Below, piece after piece: positions 8,601 to 16,090 of a stretch of DNA of 31,802 nt. Below the pieces are notes generated by a model. The model worked only from the letters and a program-made list of their open reading frames with translations. It searched no databases and was not told the DNA's origin. The stretch lies in NCBI GenBank assembly GCA_900557165.1, contig USRS01000017.1, positions 1-31,802 on the forward strand, given 5' to 3'. How positions within the stretch are numbered: the first letter of the stretch is position 1; each line of letters starts with the position of its first letter. The DNA is from an uncultured Clostridium sp. GTDB lineage: Bacteria; Bacillota; Clostridia; Peptostreptococcales; Peptostreptococcaceae. The translations under genes and the position numbers were made by a program.

Positions 8601-9103
8601 AAGGTCTAGTAGATATGGGGATAGATAAGGGAATAGAAGAGATGGCAAATGTAAAAGCTCTTTTATGCTTTGGTGAAGATCCTTGTGTATTAGGCGATGA
8701 TATTTTAGATAATTTAGAATTTGTCATGACAGTTGATACTCATATGACTGATACTTGTAAGAATAGTAATGTAGTACTTCCTGGAAGTGGTCCTATGAGT
8801 GTGGAAGGTACCTATACTAATACAGATGGTAGAGTACAATTTGTTAATAAGGTTATAGATGAAAATATTGAATTTAATAATGAAGAGTTAGCTAGAAAAA
8901 TTGCCTCTGTTTATGAAGTTGATTTATATAAAGTAGTTACTAAAGCTCCTTTAAAAGAGAATGTCGTTGAAAGTTTAGTTGTTGTAGGTGATAATGTAGT
9001 AGTTGATGTTCATAAATGCTGTGACAACTTGATGAATGTGATTGATAATAGACTTCCTAAACAAGCTAAACAAAGTGAAAAAGTTAGTTTGGCTGAAGCT
9101 TAG
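5627..9103 (+). CDS. stnC: StnC-like fusion: NuoG-type ferredoxin + GltD/NfnB-type NADPH domain + NuoG/formate dehydrogenase-like domain
   Basis: The 1158-aa fusion has these parts in order. Residues about 1-80 are a plant-type [2Fe-2S] domain (C36, C47, C50, C64). Residues 96-160 hold Cys-rich cluster sites (H96, C100, C104, C108 and the GltD-type CPHPCEEKC). Residues about 195-510 are the GltD/NfnB fold with FAD motif IIGGGPMG and NAD(P)H motif IVGGGNTAMD. Around 616-675 is a two-cluster ferredoxin (CILCGLCVRVC, CMSCGQCVSVC). From about 694 there is a molybdopterin-oxidoreductase Fe4S4 motif (CSYCSVGC ... CGKG) and a NuoG-like domain to the end. The last domain has no obvious catalytic Sec/Cys site and is shorter than in true formate dehydrogenases, so a purely structural, NuoG-like role is likely. 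No hydrogenase H-cluster motifs are present. It should exchange electrons with NADP(H) while the other two subunits handle NADH and ferredoxin. The TTAGGGGGGAGG ribosome site overlaps the preceding stop. Confidence 0.87.
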   Translation: MKKFRLNIDGKEVFGIPGQTILEVARENDVFIPTLCFDERTKIYGACGLCVVECEGMPKLLKACATEISPNMIIKTNTKRVVESRKTNLELLLSNHVGDCRPPCALACPAGTDCQGYVGLIANGEYEKALELVKDKIPLPAAIGRVCPHPCEEKCRRSLVDEPISIANLKRFVADRDLKGGNSYIPDIKADTNKSVAIIGGGPMGLSSAYFLRQKGHDVTIIESMPRLGGMLRYGIPEYRLPKAVLDEEIKLIESMGVKMITNTKVGVDVSFEKIRREYDAVLLGIGAWVSTGVRCKGEDSQGIIGGIDFLRKVVRNEEIDLGENVAIVGGGNTAMDACRTAVRLGAKKVYNIYRRTKNEMPADMVEITEAEEEGVIFKNLTNPIEVVSDENGRVKEVVLQVMELGEADASGRRRPVPVEGKTETIKVDTMILAIGQAVDASKFDDLDKTKKGAIAYDKDTFMTSMEGVFAGGDCGNDKISIAVEAIADAKKVSESIDAYLNGEVLKYEKPFVVERFDITEKTFEDRERMCRPVMDQLEADERKDNFTEVVFGYDEEKALKDASRCLECGCHDYFECKLIDLANKYDVHPERFAGEKNVIEFEDNHPFIVRDPNKCILCGLCVRVCDEVMGVGALGLVHRGFDTVVKPALEQHLVDSGCMSCGQCVSVCPTGALQERQSVAKEVPLETKVTNTTCSYCSVGCSLQVESCGSMLIKSNPDKNGAVNKGLLCGKGKWGFDCSVLEGKLTKPLIKDGDKFRECSYDEAIVLVAKKAESIATKYGKDSVAVSISDRFTNEEASVIKKLADAMGAKTLCFNHVESGLKKVLGVDKSPNTMDELLSTNVILVFGYIMEKNPVVQLKLKQAAENGAKIYVINPVGVEVVNFDFAEKVIYTGNNLDALKEIAKYLVDEKDNLSLTNLLELKKSLENVFVSDEIKEVASAYNNAKKAMIVFQENVLSVDAATMIGNIALVSNHIGAPRDGIVQIKGKNNSQGLVDMGIDKGIEEMANVKALLCFGEDPCVLGDDILDNLEFVMTVDTHMTDTCKNSNVVLPGSGPMSVEGTYTNTDGRVQFVNKVIDENIEFNNEELARKIASVYEVDLYKVVTKAPLKENVVESLVVVGDNVVVDVHKCCDNLMNVIDNRLPKQAKQSEKVSLAEA

Positions 9104-9137
9104 AAATTTAGTTAAGTTAGGAAATAAAATTATATAG

Positions 9138-9171
9138 AAAAAGAGCCACTTTTAATAGGTGGCTCTTTTTT
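9138..9171. terminator. Bidirectional terminator between stnC and the lipoprotein gene
   Basis: Stem AAAAAGAGCCAC / GTGGCTCTTTTT with a 9-nt loop. The T run on one strand and A run on the other suit both convergent genes. Confidence 0.88.
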
Positions 9172-9201
9172 AGTATTATATTTATTTTATATTATATAAT
9201 T

Positions 9202-10227
9202 TTATTTATTATTTTCAATGGCTTTTTGAGCATAAGTTGTAGTTACTACAGAGTCATAAGGTATTTTTTCATCCAATTCTCCACCTTCTATCATAACGTC
9301 CATAAGTCTATTTAAGCTGTCTTCTTTTAAAAGAGGATCTGATGACCAAGCATCTATTTCTTTATATTTATGGGCAACTATTTTTAAATCATCAAAAGAA
9401 GTATCTTCAAAGAAAGGTTGCATAGATTTTGCTATTTCTTCATCAGAAGCATTTTGAACCCATTGTTGTCCTTTATATAAAGCATTTGTAAATCTTTGAA
9501 TTAAATCAGAGTTTTTATCCATATAAGATTTTGTAGCAGAATAACAAGTAAAAGGAATTTCACCAGCATCTTTTCCAACAGATGCTACCACATAGCCAGA
9601 ACCTCCTTTTTCTAGTTGAGTAGCAGTTGGTTCAAAGGCAGTTGTATAATCGCCTTCACCTGCTGCGAATGCGCCGGCCATTACACCAAACTGAACATCT
9701 GTTCTTATATTGACTTTGTCAGAACCTTTACCAATTTCCAAACCTTCATTTTTTAATAAATATTCTAAAGTCATTAGAGGAACTCCACCGGCTCTTCCAC
9801 CAAGTATTTCTTTTCCTTTCATATCTTCATAAGAGAAGTTGTCATTTTTTTCTCTAGAAACTATGAAACTACCATCTCTTTTTGTAAGTTGAGCAAAATT
9901 GATAGCATAGTCGTCACTGCCTTGTTTGTAAACATAAATAGAAGCTTCTGGTCCCATAAGTCCAATATCTGCTTCACCTGATATTAAAGCAGTCATAGTC
10001 TTATCAGCACCTTGTGCATCAATTAAATCAACTTCTATACCTTCTTCTTCAAAAAATCCTTGTGTTATGGCAGCGTATTGTGGTGCATAGAAAACAGAAT
10101 GTGTAACTTCAGCAATAGTTATTTTGTCTAGTTTTTTTGAATCTTCTTTGTCAGTAGAAGAACATCCCACTAAGGAGCAAACACTTAGGGATAGGGCACT
10201 TGCAAGTGCTATTATTTTTTTGTGCAT
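9202..10227 (-). CDS. NitT/TauT-type ABC transporter substrate-binding lipoprotein (SsuA/NMT1-like)
   Basis: The 341-aa product from ATG 10227 starts with a lipoprotein signal, MHKKIIALASALSLSVC, with lipobox LVGC, then a short Ser/Asp/Lys linker. The mature part has the NMT1/SsuA fold pattern: FYAPQYAAITQGFFEEEGIEV near the start, ALISGEADIGLMGPEA, and a typical GRAGGVP ligand-loop region. It should be membrane-anchored outside the cell and deliver a small ligand (sulfonate, nitrate, thiamine or flavin precursor) to the permease. The ligand cannot be told from sequence. An in-frame codon 24 bases upstream lacks the ribosome site, while ATG 10227 follows GAGGGGG. The gene is separated from its likely partners by two LCP genes, yet no other partner for it is present. 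Confidence 0.85.
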   Translation of the reverse strand: MHKKIIALASALSLSVCSLVGCSSTDKEDSKKLDKITIAEVTHSVFYAPQYAAITQGFFEEEGIEVDLIDAQGADKTMTALISGEADIGLMGPEASIYVYKQGSDDYAINFAQLTKRDGSFIVSREKNDNFSYEDMKGKEILGGRAGGVPLMTLEYLLKNEGLEIGKGSDKVNIRTDVQFGVMAGAFAAGEGDYTTAFEPTATQLEKGGSGYVVASVGKDAGEIPFTCYSATKSYMDKNSDLIQRFTNALYKGQQWVQNASDEEIAKSMQPFFEDTSFDDLKIVAHKYKEIDAWSSDPLLKEDSLNRLMDVMIEGGELDEKIPYDSVVTTTYAQKAIENNK

Positions 10228-10320
10228 AATTAAATCCCCCTCAAAAATCATGATACTATATATTATTAATAAAAATAATTAATTGTTACCAAAGCATTAT
10301 AAAAGTATATACAAATTTAT

Positions 10321-10361
10321 ACTAAAAAAGAACATATCACTACAATATGTTCTTTTTTAGT
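10321..10361. terminator. Strong terminator hairpin, minus-strand LCP gene
   Basis: A perfect 17-bp stem ACTAAAAAAGAACATAT / ATATGTTCTTTTTTAGT with a 7-nt loop, downstream of the minus-strand LCP gene. Confidence 0.85.
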
Positions 10362-10388
10362 ATTTTTAATTTATAAATATATGAAATT

Positions 10389-11366
10389 TTAACCATTTAA
10401 TTTTATTTTATCTGTTTCATTTAAATATTTATTGTTTTTTATATCAACATCATCAAAGATGAATTGTTTTAAAACTACTACGGAGTTTGTATCATATCTC
10501 CAAACCCAGCCGGCTTTTTTATATTTGCCACCTTTAGAATGTACTTCATCTATTATAGGAAACTCTCCTTGTTTTATGGAATCTCCTTTTTGTAGTATTT
10601 CATAGGAGTTTTTAGCCATATTTAATAATTCAATAGTACCTATGTTAGTGGTAACACATGGTGATAGTGTTTTTATTAAATCATCATAAGATGATACAGG
10701 CATGGATTTAAATTTAGAAGCTATTGCCATGATAACTTTTCTTTGTCTAGCATCTCTGTATATGGCAGAGTCAATATCCCTTATACGACAGTAACTTATG
10801 GCTTGATATCCTGTTAAAGTTTGAACTCCATCTCCTGGTATTAGTTTCATTTCTCCTTTGTCAGGATTGTCATAAGATTCATAAGTAGAAGGAACTGATT
10901 TGTTTACGGCTTCCATTTCCTTTTTGCTAATTTCCACATCAACTCCACCAAGAGCTGTTATAACATCCATCAATCCTTCAAAATCAACTTGTATGAATTT
11001 TTCTATATCTATACCAAATTCATTTTTTATTGTTTTAAATAATAGTTGATCTTTTCCCCAAAAGTATGAAGCGTTTAGTTTTCCCATTCCAACCCCTGGT
11101 ATATCTACATATGTATCACGGGCTAGGGAAGTTAATTTTATAGAGTTATGAGTATTATCTATGGTTACTATCATCATACAGTCAGATCTGTAGGCACTTT
11201 CGTTTTTCCTACCATCTGTTCCTAGTAATAATATGTTGGTAATACCCTCAACTTGGTTGTCTGTTTTAATGGTATTTATTTTGTAATATAAAAATCCCAT
11301 AAGAGCAGCTGGTAATAATACAAGTATTAATATTAAGGTTATAACTATTTTTTTTCTTCGTGACAT
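10389..11366 (-). CDS. LytR-CpsA-Psr (LCP) family protein
   Basis: The 325-aa product has a short positive N-terminus (MSRRKK) and one signal-anchor helix. An extracellular LCP domain follows, with ITNILLLGTDGR, DCMMIVTID, SLARDTYVDIPG, GGVDVEI and a late YCRIRDIDSAIYRDARQRKVI. LCP enzymes transfer lipid-linked glycopolymers (teichoic acids, capsule) onto peptidoglycan, and the conserved Arg/Asp residues that bind the polyprenyl phosphate are all visible here. The start is fixed by AAAAGGGGTGG; the longer frame upstream has no ribosome site. It is a close paralog of the next gene, from which it is separated by a terminator, so each is probably transcribed on its own. This suggests a tandem duplication. 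Confidence 0.9.
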   Translation of the reverse strand: MSRRKKIVITLILILVLLPAALMGFLYYKINTIKTDNQVEGITNILLLGTDGRKNESAYRSDCMMIVTIDNTHNSIKLTSLARDTYVDIPGVGMGKLNASYFWGKDQLLFKTIKNEFGIDIEKFIQVDFEGLMDVITALGGVDVEISKKEMEAVNKSVPSTYESYDNPDKGEMKLIPGDGVQTLTGYQAISYCRIRDIDSAIYRDARQRKVIMAIASKFKSMPVSSYDDLIKTLSPCVTTNIGTIELLNMAKNSYEILQKGDSIKQGEFPIIDEVHSKGGKYKKAGWVWRYDTNSVVVLKQFIFDDVDIKNNKYLNETDKIKLNG

Positions 11367-11436
11367 AAATCCACCCCTTTTACAAATTTTACTGCAATAT
11401 AATTGTATCAACATATTTTTTATTCATCAATACAAA

Positions 11437-11462
11437 AAAAACTGAGCTTTCGCTCAGTTTTT
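11437..11462 (-). terminator. Terminator between the two LCP genes
   Basis: ACTGAGC-TTTC-GCTCAGT with flanking A and T runs, 10 bases past the stop of the upstream LCP gene. Confidence 0.85.
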
Positions 11463-11471
11463 CTTTTATAT

Positions 11472-12497
11472 TTAATATTTTAAACTTATTTGGCTATTGT
11501 CATTTAAGTATTCATTTTCATTCATTGGTATATCTTTGTATATGAAATCTCTTAATACTGAAGTTGAGTTTTCGTCATATATCCATACCCACTCTGTATT
11601 ACCGTAGAAGTTTTTACCGTACATACCACCTTTAGAGTGTACATCATCTATTATAGGAAATTCTGCTTCTTTTATTGCTTTTTTAAGAGATTTTCCTGAG
11701 ATTATGTTGTGTCCAGTATATGCTAATTGAAGAATTTCATTTGAATTTAAGTTTGTAGTAACATATGGTACTACAGCATCAATTAAAGCTGGATATTTTG
11801 TAATTGAAGTATCTTTGTATTTTTTAATTATGGCATTGATTACTTTTCTTTGTCTTTCATCTCTATTGATGGCACTGTCGCCTTTTCTTATTCTACTATA
11901 TGATAAAGCTTGGTAACCATTTAATGTTTGTTTTCCGGCTTTTTCTACTAGTTGTAATTCACCTTTATTTGCATTTTTGCAGAATTTATAACATTCTGGT
12001 ATGTATTTGTTTAATTGTTCAAGTTCAGATTCTTTTACATTTAATTCAACACCATCTAATGCATAAATTATATCCATTAAAGATGTAAAATCAACTATGG
12101 CATATTTATCTATACCAATACCAAATTCATTCTCTATTGTTTCAAATAATAAATCTTCTTTTCCCCAAAAGTAAGCTGTATTTAATTTACCTTTTCCTTT
12201 TCCAGGAATCTCTACATATGTATCTCTAGCTAGAGAAGTGAGTTTTATATCTTTATTATTATTATCAATAGTTAAGATTATCATAGAATCTGTTCTAAAA
12301 GCACTTTCTTCAGGTCTACCATCAGTACCTAAAAGTAAAATATTTGTAATTCCATCTACTTCTTCAATTTTTGATATATAACTTGTATCCCCTGTTGTTA
12401 CATCTTTAAGCTTGTACTGTACATAGCCATAAACACCTAAAGGTATTATTAGTACCAATGCTATGATACAAATTATTATTTTTTTAAATTTTGACAT
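11472..12497 (-). CDS. LytR-CpsA-Psr (LCP) family protein, second copy
   Basis: The 341-aa product has an N-terminal membrane anchor (KKIIICIIALVLIIPLGVYGY). The LCP domain contains GITNILLLGTDGRPEES, DSMIILTID, SLARDTYVEIPGKGKGKLN and YSRIRKGDSAINRDERQRKVI. As in its neighbour, the arginines and aspartates of the active site are kept. Expected role: attachment of cell-wall glycopolymers on the outer face of the membrane. The start ATG 12497 follows GGGTGGG; an in-frame ATG three codons upstream overlaps that site. It has its own predicted promoter 39 bases upstream. Compared with the adjacent paralog it has a longer insert before the final segment (GKNFYGNTEWVW). Confidence 0.9.
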   Translation of the reverse strand: MSKFKKIIICIIALVLIIPLGVYGYVQYKLKDVTTGDTSYISKIEEVDGITNILLLGTDGRPEESAFRTDSMIILTIDNNNKDIKLTSLARDTYVEIPGKGKGKLNTAYFWGKEDLLFETIENEFGIGIDKYAIVDFTSLMDIIYALDGVELNVKESELEQLNKYIPECYKFCKNANKGELQLVEKAGKQTLNGYQALSYSRIRKGDSAINRDERQRKVINAIIKKYKDTSITKYPALIDAVVPYVTTNLNSNEILQLAYTGHNIISGKSLKKAIKEAEFPIIDDVHSKGGMYGKNFYGNTEWVWIYDENSTSVLRDFIYKDIPMNENEYLNDNSQISLKY

Positions 12498-12535
12498 ATA
12501 TCCCACCCATTCTGATTTTATTTTTTATAGTAAAA

Positions 12536-12564
12536 ATTATAACAAGAGTAGGAGATTACATCAA
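12536..12564 (-). promoter_or_regulatory. Predicted sigma-A promoter for the LCP gene
   Basis: Reading the minus strand: -35 TTGATG (12564-12559), 17-nt spacer, -10 TATAAT (12541-12536). It sits between the permease stop and the LCP start, so the LCP genes need not depend on the transporter promoter. Confidence 0.7.
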
Positions 12565-12594
12565 GAATTTATTTACTGTTTTTACATAATATGT

Positions 12595-12627
12595 AAAAGA
12601 TACCCTATAAAAAGGCATCTTTTTTTA
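12595..12627. terminator. Weak terminator after the ABC permease gene
   Basis: AAAAGATACC / GGCATCTTTT stem with one mismatch and A/T runs on both sides, just downstream of the permease stop on the minus strand. Confidence 0.5.
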
Positions 12628-12643
12628 AAAGTCATCATAAATT

Positions 12644-13462
12644 TTATCCTTTTATTCTTCTTTGTCTGTAATAATAGAATTTTTCTATTAAATTTACAAC
12701 TTCGTACATACCCCATGCACATACAGCTAAAACAAATACACCCATCATAACTACATCTAGTTTAAATACTTGGCTTCCATAAACAATCAAATATCCTATA
12801 CCATATCTAGATACTAAGAACTCACCAACTATTACACCAACCCATGACATACCTATGTTAATTTTAGTTAAATTAATTAAGTTACCTATATTACCAGGTA
12901 AAATAAGTTTAAATAAAATTTGAGATTTAGTTGCACCGAAGCTTTTTAACATTTTGATTTGCTCTTCGTCCATATTAGTAAAATAATTGTAAGCTGATAA
13001 TATGGTAATAACAATTGATATGGCTATGGCTGTAACTATTATACCTTCTACACCAGCACCTACCCAAACAATTATTATGGGAGCTAGGGCAGTTTTTGGT
13101 AGAGCATTTAATACTACTAAGAAAGGGTCTAAAATTTTGGCAAGAGTTTCTGACCACCATAATATTATAGCTATAATTATACCTAAGGTACTTCCAATAA
13201 ATAAGCCTATTAGAGTTTCATAAACTGATACCCACACATGCTTAATTAAAGTTCCGTTCGAAGTATAAGATATAAATAAACTATATATATCAGATGGTTT
13301 ACTAAATAGGAAGGTATTTATAATGTTTTTATCGGCTAATACTTCCCATAAAACAAAGAAGGCTATTAATAGGACTATTTGTGTGATAAATATTTTTATC
13401 TTTTTTAATTTAACATTTTTTAAATAATTTTCATATTCCACAGAATTTTTATTAAAGCTCAT
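12644..13462 (-). CDS. NitT/TauT-type ABC transporter permease (SsuC/TauC-like)
   Basis: The 272-aa integral membrane protein has about six hydrophobic helices. The family EAA loop for docking to the ATPase is visible as MLKSFGATKSQILFKLILPGN. The stretch LNALPKTALAPIIIVWVGAG is highly typical of SsuC/TauC/ThiX permeases (binding-protein-dependent transport family 1). It forms the membrane channel for the ligand brought by the lipoprotein at 9202-10227. The start ATG is preceded by AAGGAG and overlaps the end of the ATPase gene by 11 bases, so the two are translationally coupled. The family fit is strong; the substrate is unknown. Confidence 0.9.
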   Translation of the reverse strand: MSFNKNSVEYENYLKNVKLKKIKIFITQIVLLIAFFVLWEVLADKNIINTFLFSKPSDIYSLFISYTSNGTLIKHVWVSVYETLIGLFIGSTLGIIIAIILWWSETLAKILDPFLVVLNALPKTALAPIIIVWVGAGVEGIIVTAIAISIVITILSAYNYFTNMDEEQIKMLKSFGATKSQILFKLILPGNIGNLINLTKINIGMSWVGVIVGEFLVSRYGIGYLIVYGSQVFKLDVVMMGVFVLAVCAWGMYEVVNLIEKFYYYRQRRIKG

Positions 13463-14204
13463 TATTATCTAACTCCTTCCATAATAAATCAAAGTATGTT
13501 TGAAATTTTGGTACTTTTCGGCATTTAAAAGGAGTTTTTTCTTCTTCCATGGATAAATCTATTTTGTATTCATTTTTTATGGTAGAAGGTCTTTTAGATA
13601 AAACGGCTACCTTGTCCCCCATGGCTATGGCTTCACTTATATCATGAGTTACTAAGATAACAGATTTGTTTTCATTTTTAATTATTTTATAAACATCATC
13701 ATTAACCATTAGTCTAGTTTGGTAATCTAGAGCAGAAAAGGGCTCATCTAATAATAAAATATCAGGATCTACAGATAATGTTCTAATAAGGGCAACTCTT
13801 TGTCTCATACCACCAGAGAGTTCCTTAGGATACATATTTCTAAAATCCCATAAACCATAAGTTTTTAAAAGTCTTTCAATTCTTTCCATAGATTTTTTGT
13901 CGTTTTTCTTGTGCATTATTTCTAAGCCTAAAGTTATATTATCCATAATAGAGCGCCATTCCAAAAGATGATCTTTTTGAAACATATATCCTACTGTTCC
14001 ATTAATTGTAACACTTCCTGATGTAGGTTCTAAAAGTTTTGTCAGTATATTTAAGATTGTTGATTTACCACTACCTGATGGACCAAGTAGAGATAATATT
14101 TCTCCTTGGAAGAGTGTAAAGGAAATGTTGCTTAGTACTTGCATTTCCCCTTCTTTAGTATAAAAATCTTTTGTGAGGTTTACTACTTTTACCATTTCTT
14201 CCAT
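13452..14204 (-). CDS. NitT/TauT-type ABC transporter ATPase (SsuB/TauB-like)
   Basis: The 250-aa ABC ATPase has Walker A GPSGSGKST, a Q-loop in GYMFQKDHLLEWRS, signature LSGGMRQRVAL, Walker B ILLLDEPFSALD and the switch His in ILVTHDISEA. The DHLLPW-like segment after the Q-loop is characteristic of the nitrate/sulfonate/taurine branch. It powers the permease whose gene overlaps its 3' end. ATG 14204 is chosen because it has GGGGGG at a proper 9-base distance; ATG 14213 directly abuts that G run. No TPP or other known riboswitch is visible upstream. Confidence 0.92.
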   Translation of the reverse strand: MEEMVKVVNLTKDFYTKEGEMQVLSNISFTLFQGEILSLLGPSGSGKSTILNILTKLLEPTSGSVTINGTVGYMFQKDHLLEWRSIMDNITLGLEIMHKKNDKKSMERIERLLKTYGLWDFRNMYPKELSGGMRQRVALIRTLSVDPDILLLDEPFSALDYQTRLMVNDDVYKIIKNENKSVILVTHDISEAIAMGDKVAVLSKRPSTIKNEYKIDLSMEEEKTPFKCRKVPKFQTYFDLLWKELDNNEL

Positions 14205-14281
14205 GATGTCCATCCCCCCTTAAAAATTAATCCATATAGTTTATTGTATTAAATAGGGAAGAGATTGGTACCTTTTAAAAG

Positions 14282-14304
14282 AAAAAAGTGAGCTAAAAGC
14301 TCAC
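14282..14304 (-). terminator. Terminator after the DUF1540 gene
   Basis: On the minus strand GTGAGC-TTTTA-GCTCAC is followed by TTTTTTC. Confidence 0.85.
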
Positions 14305-14322
14305 CTGAAATTGTTTATGAAA

Positions 14323-14619
14323 TTAAAAACTTACAAATGTATCACATGATGCATTGTTAAAGTTTATTTGTACGCTAGAAGCTGTACATGTACCAAAACA
14401 ATTATAATTACATTTTTTAGCACTACATTCTATATCAGAAGATGTGGTGAAGTTATTGCTAGCAGAGTTATTTAATTCATTTTCCTTTTTATGAGAAAAA
14501 GTAGCACAAGTAGTTCCTGTAGTTGTGGATGCTTTTTCTCCCTCTATTTTGATGTTGCCTGCATAACAAATGCCGTAATTATTGTAAATGCAGTTATCAG
14601 CTGAACAGTTTAGTGTCAT
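14323..14619 (-). CDS. Double DUF1540 domain protein
   Basis: The 98-aa Cys-rich protein is made of two similar halves. Residues 4-41 contain CSADNCIYNNYGICYAG and a final Cys-Ala-Thr-Phe. Residues 65-96 contain CSAKKCNYNCFGTC and a final Cys-Asp-Thr-Phe. The four-cysteine pattern C-x4-C-x6-C ... C is that of DUF1540, a small putative metal-binding module frequent in spore-forming Firmicutes. The two modules are joined by a Ser/Asn-rich linker. The function is unknown; a spore or stress role is only suggested by family distribution. The start ATG has GGAGG. It is transcribed divergently from the holin gene. Confidence 0.85.
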   Translation of the reverse strand: MTLNCSADNCIYNNYGICYAGNIKIEGEKASTTTGTTCATFSHKKENELNNSASNNFTTSSDIECSAKKCNYNCFGTCTASSVQINFNNASCDTFVSF

Positions 14620-14775
14620 ATATTTACCTCCATAAATATCTTTTTATTATTGTTTACATATAATTGTTTTTTATTCTATTCATGTTAAATATTACATATA
14701 AACTAAATATGTTTGTATTTATTGTCACTTTTGCAAATATAATGGAATATTTTATATATGAGAGGAGGTATTTAA

Positions 14776-15060
14776 ATGGATTTACAATTTTTATGCGATT
14801 TTGCAGAGCCGGTGGTAATAGCCATATGTCTTTGTATTGGATATGTAATTAAAAGTAGCTTAGATTTTATACCTAATAAGTATATACCTCTAATTATGGC
14901 AGTATTAGGTGTAATTACAAATATCTTAATAAAAAAAGGAATAGATGCTAACATTTTTTTAGGTGGTATGTTTAGTGGATTGGCGAGTACAGGATTGCAT
15001 CAAACTTTTAAAAACTTAATTAAAAATTCTGGACAAGAAAATAATAATGAGGAAAATTAA
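14776..15060 (+). CDS. Stand-alone phage holin family protein
   Basis: The 94-aa protein has hydrophobic stretches at about residues 10-30, 38-55 and 60-75. IPNKYIPLIMAVLGVI and FSGLASTGLHQTFKNLI are typical of Firmicute holins of the Phage_holin_5_2 type, and the tail is hydrophilic (NSGQENNNEEN). Holins form membrane lesions that release endolysin. No endolysin, portal, capsid or other phage gene lies near, so this is a domesticated or relic holin. It has a very strong AGGAGG site. The next gene is a membrane-anchored hydrolase, but a hairpin separates them. Confidence 0.8.
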   Translation: MDLQFLCDFAEPVVIAICLCIGYVIKSSLDFIPNKYIPLIMAVLGVITNILIKKGIDANIFLGGMFSGLASTGLHQTFKNLIKNSGQENNNEEN

Positions 15061-15066
15061 TTAAAA

Positions 15067-15100
15067 TAAGTGTAGGCAAGTGTATGTTTATCTACACTTA
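15067..15100 (+). terminator. Hairpin after the holin gene
   Basis: TAAGTGTAG / CTACACTTA stem with a 16-nt loop, 7 bases beyond the stop. The tail is only moderately T-rich (CTTTAAT), so termination is uncertain. Confidence 0.5.
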
Positions 15101-15148
15101 CTTTAATATGATATAATATTTAAAAAAAGGGTAGAAAGGAATAAAGAC

Positions 15149-16057
15149 ATGTTAACAATTATCATTATAGTATTTTTAATAATTTTGGCAGTTATAGTAG
15201 GTATAAGTTTTAAGTTATACGATTATGCTCTTAATCCAAAAAGTTCAAAGGAAGGTATTTTCAATCCAAATAATAGCAATAATCAAAGAGAAGAAGATAT
15301 TTGGATATATAATTATGATAAAAAAGAATATGTATATATCAATTCTTTTGATAATCTTAAATTACATGGTTATAAAATAAAAAATAATAGTTCTAAGTGG
15401 GCCATAACAGTTCATGGTTATACTAATAATGCAGAGTATATGAGTCCTTATGCTTATAAATACTACACTTTGGGATATAATTTATTAATGCCTGATTTAA
15501 GAGGTCACGGAAAAAGTGAAGGAAATTACATAGGTATGGGGTGGCATGATAGACTTGATATATTAAAATGGATAGAGTTTATTTTAAAAGAAGATAAAGA
15601 AGCTGAAATTTTATTACATGGAGTGTCCATGGGAGCAGCCACAGTTATGATGGTAAGTGGAGAAGATTTACCACCAAATGTAAAAGTTATAATAGAAGAT
15701 TGTGGTTATACATCTGCTAAAAATCAATTATCATATAAACTTAAATCCATGTTTAAATTGCCTTCATTTCCTTTTATAAACTTATGTAGTCTTATATGTA
15801 AAATAAAAGCTAACTACTTTATATCAGAAGCTTCAGCAATTAAACAAGTGGAAAAATCAAAGGTGCCTATTTTGTTTATACATGGAGATAAAGATAAGTT
15901 TGTACCGTTTTATATGTTAAACAAACTATACGATGCTTGTAAGGCTCCTAAGGATAAATTAATAGTAAAAGAAGCTGGCCATGCAAAATCTGAAAAAATT
16001 GCAACAGATATTTATTGGGATAAGGTAATTAATTTTATAAATAAATATATTAAATAA
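15149..16057 (+). CDS. Membrane-anchored alpha/beta hydrolase (serine aminopeptidase / YqkD-like)
   Basis: The 302-aa protein begins with one hydrophobic anchor (residues 2-22). An alpha/beta hydrolase domain follows. HGYTNNAEY near residue 90 forms the oxyanion-hole turn. LMPDLRGHGKSEG is the conserved DxRGxGxS strand, and GVSMGA holds the nucleophilic Ser at about residue 160. HGDKDKFVP carries the acidic residue, and AGHAKS the catalytic His near the end. The full Ser-Asp-His triad is therefore present. Such proteins act as esterases or peptidases; the substrate is unknown. The domain likely sits on the outer face of the membrane, since the N-terminal positive charge is minimal; this is not certain. 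A TATAAT is seen about 35 bases upstream of the start. Confidence 0.87.
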   Translation: MLTIIIIVFLIILAVIVGISFKLYDYALNPKSSKEGIFNPNNSNNQREEDIWIYNYDKKEYVYINSFDNLKLHGYKIKNNSSKWAITVHGYTNNAEYMSPYAYKYYTLGYNLLMPDLRGHGKSEGNYIGMGWHDRLDILKWIEFILKEDKEAEILLHGVSMGAATVMMVSGEDLPPNVKVIIEDCGYTSAKNQLSYKLKSMFKLPSFPFINLCSLICKIKANYFISEASAIKQVEKSKVPILFIHGDKDKFVPFYMLNKLYDACKAPKDKLIVKEAGHAKSEKIATDIYWDKVINFINKYIK

Positions 16058-16090
16058 AAAGCACAGAGTAAAATCTGTGCTTTTATTTAA
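16051..16090. terminator. Bidirectional terminator between hydrolase and glycosyltransferase genes
   Basis: GCACAGA-GTAAAA-TCTGTGC extended by A- and T-rich arms, giving a stem of about 16 bp with one bulge. It overlaps the stop codons of both convergent genes. Confidence 0.82.

Noticed and set aside
5627..9103. [FeFe] hydrogenase or active formate dehydrogenase
   Set aside because: None of the H-cluster motifs is present, and the molybdopterin-like domain is short with no visible catalytic Sec or Cys segment.
14205..14280. TPP or other riboswitch ahead of the ABC transporter
   Set aside because: The leader is short and AT-rich without the conserved thi-box bases; the only hairpin belongs to the DUF1540 terminator.
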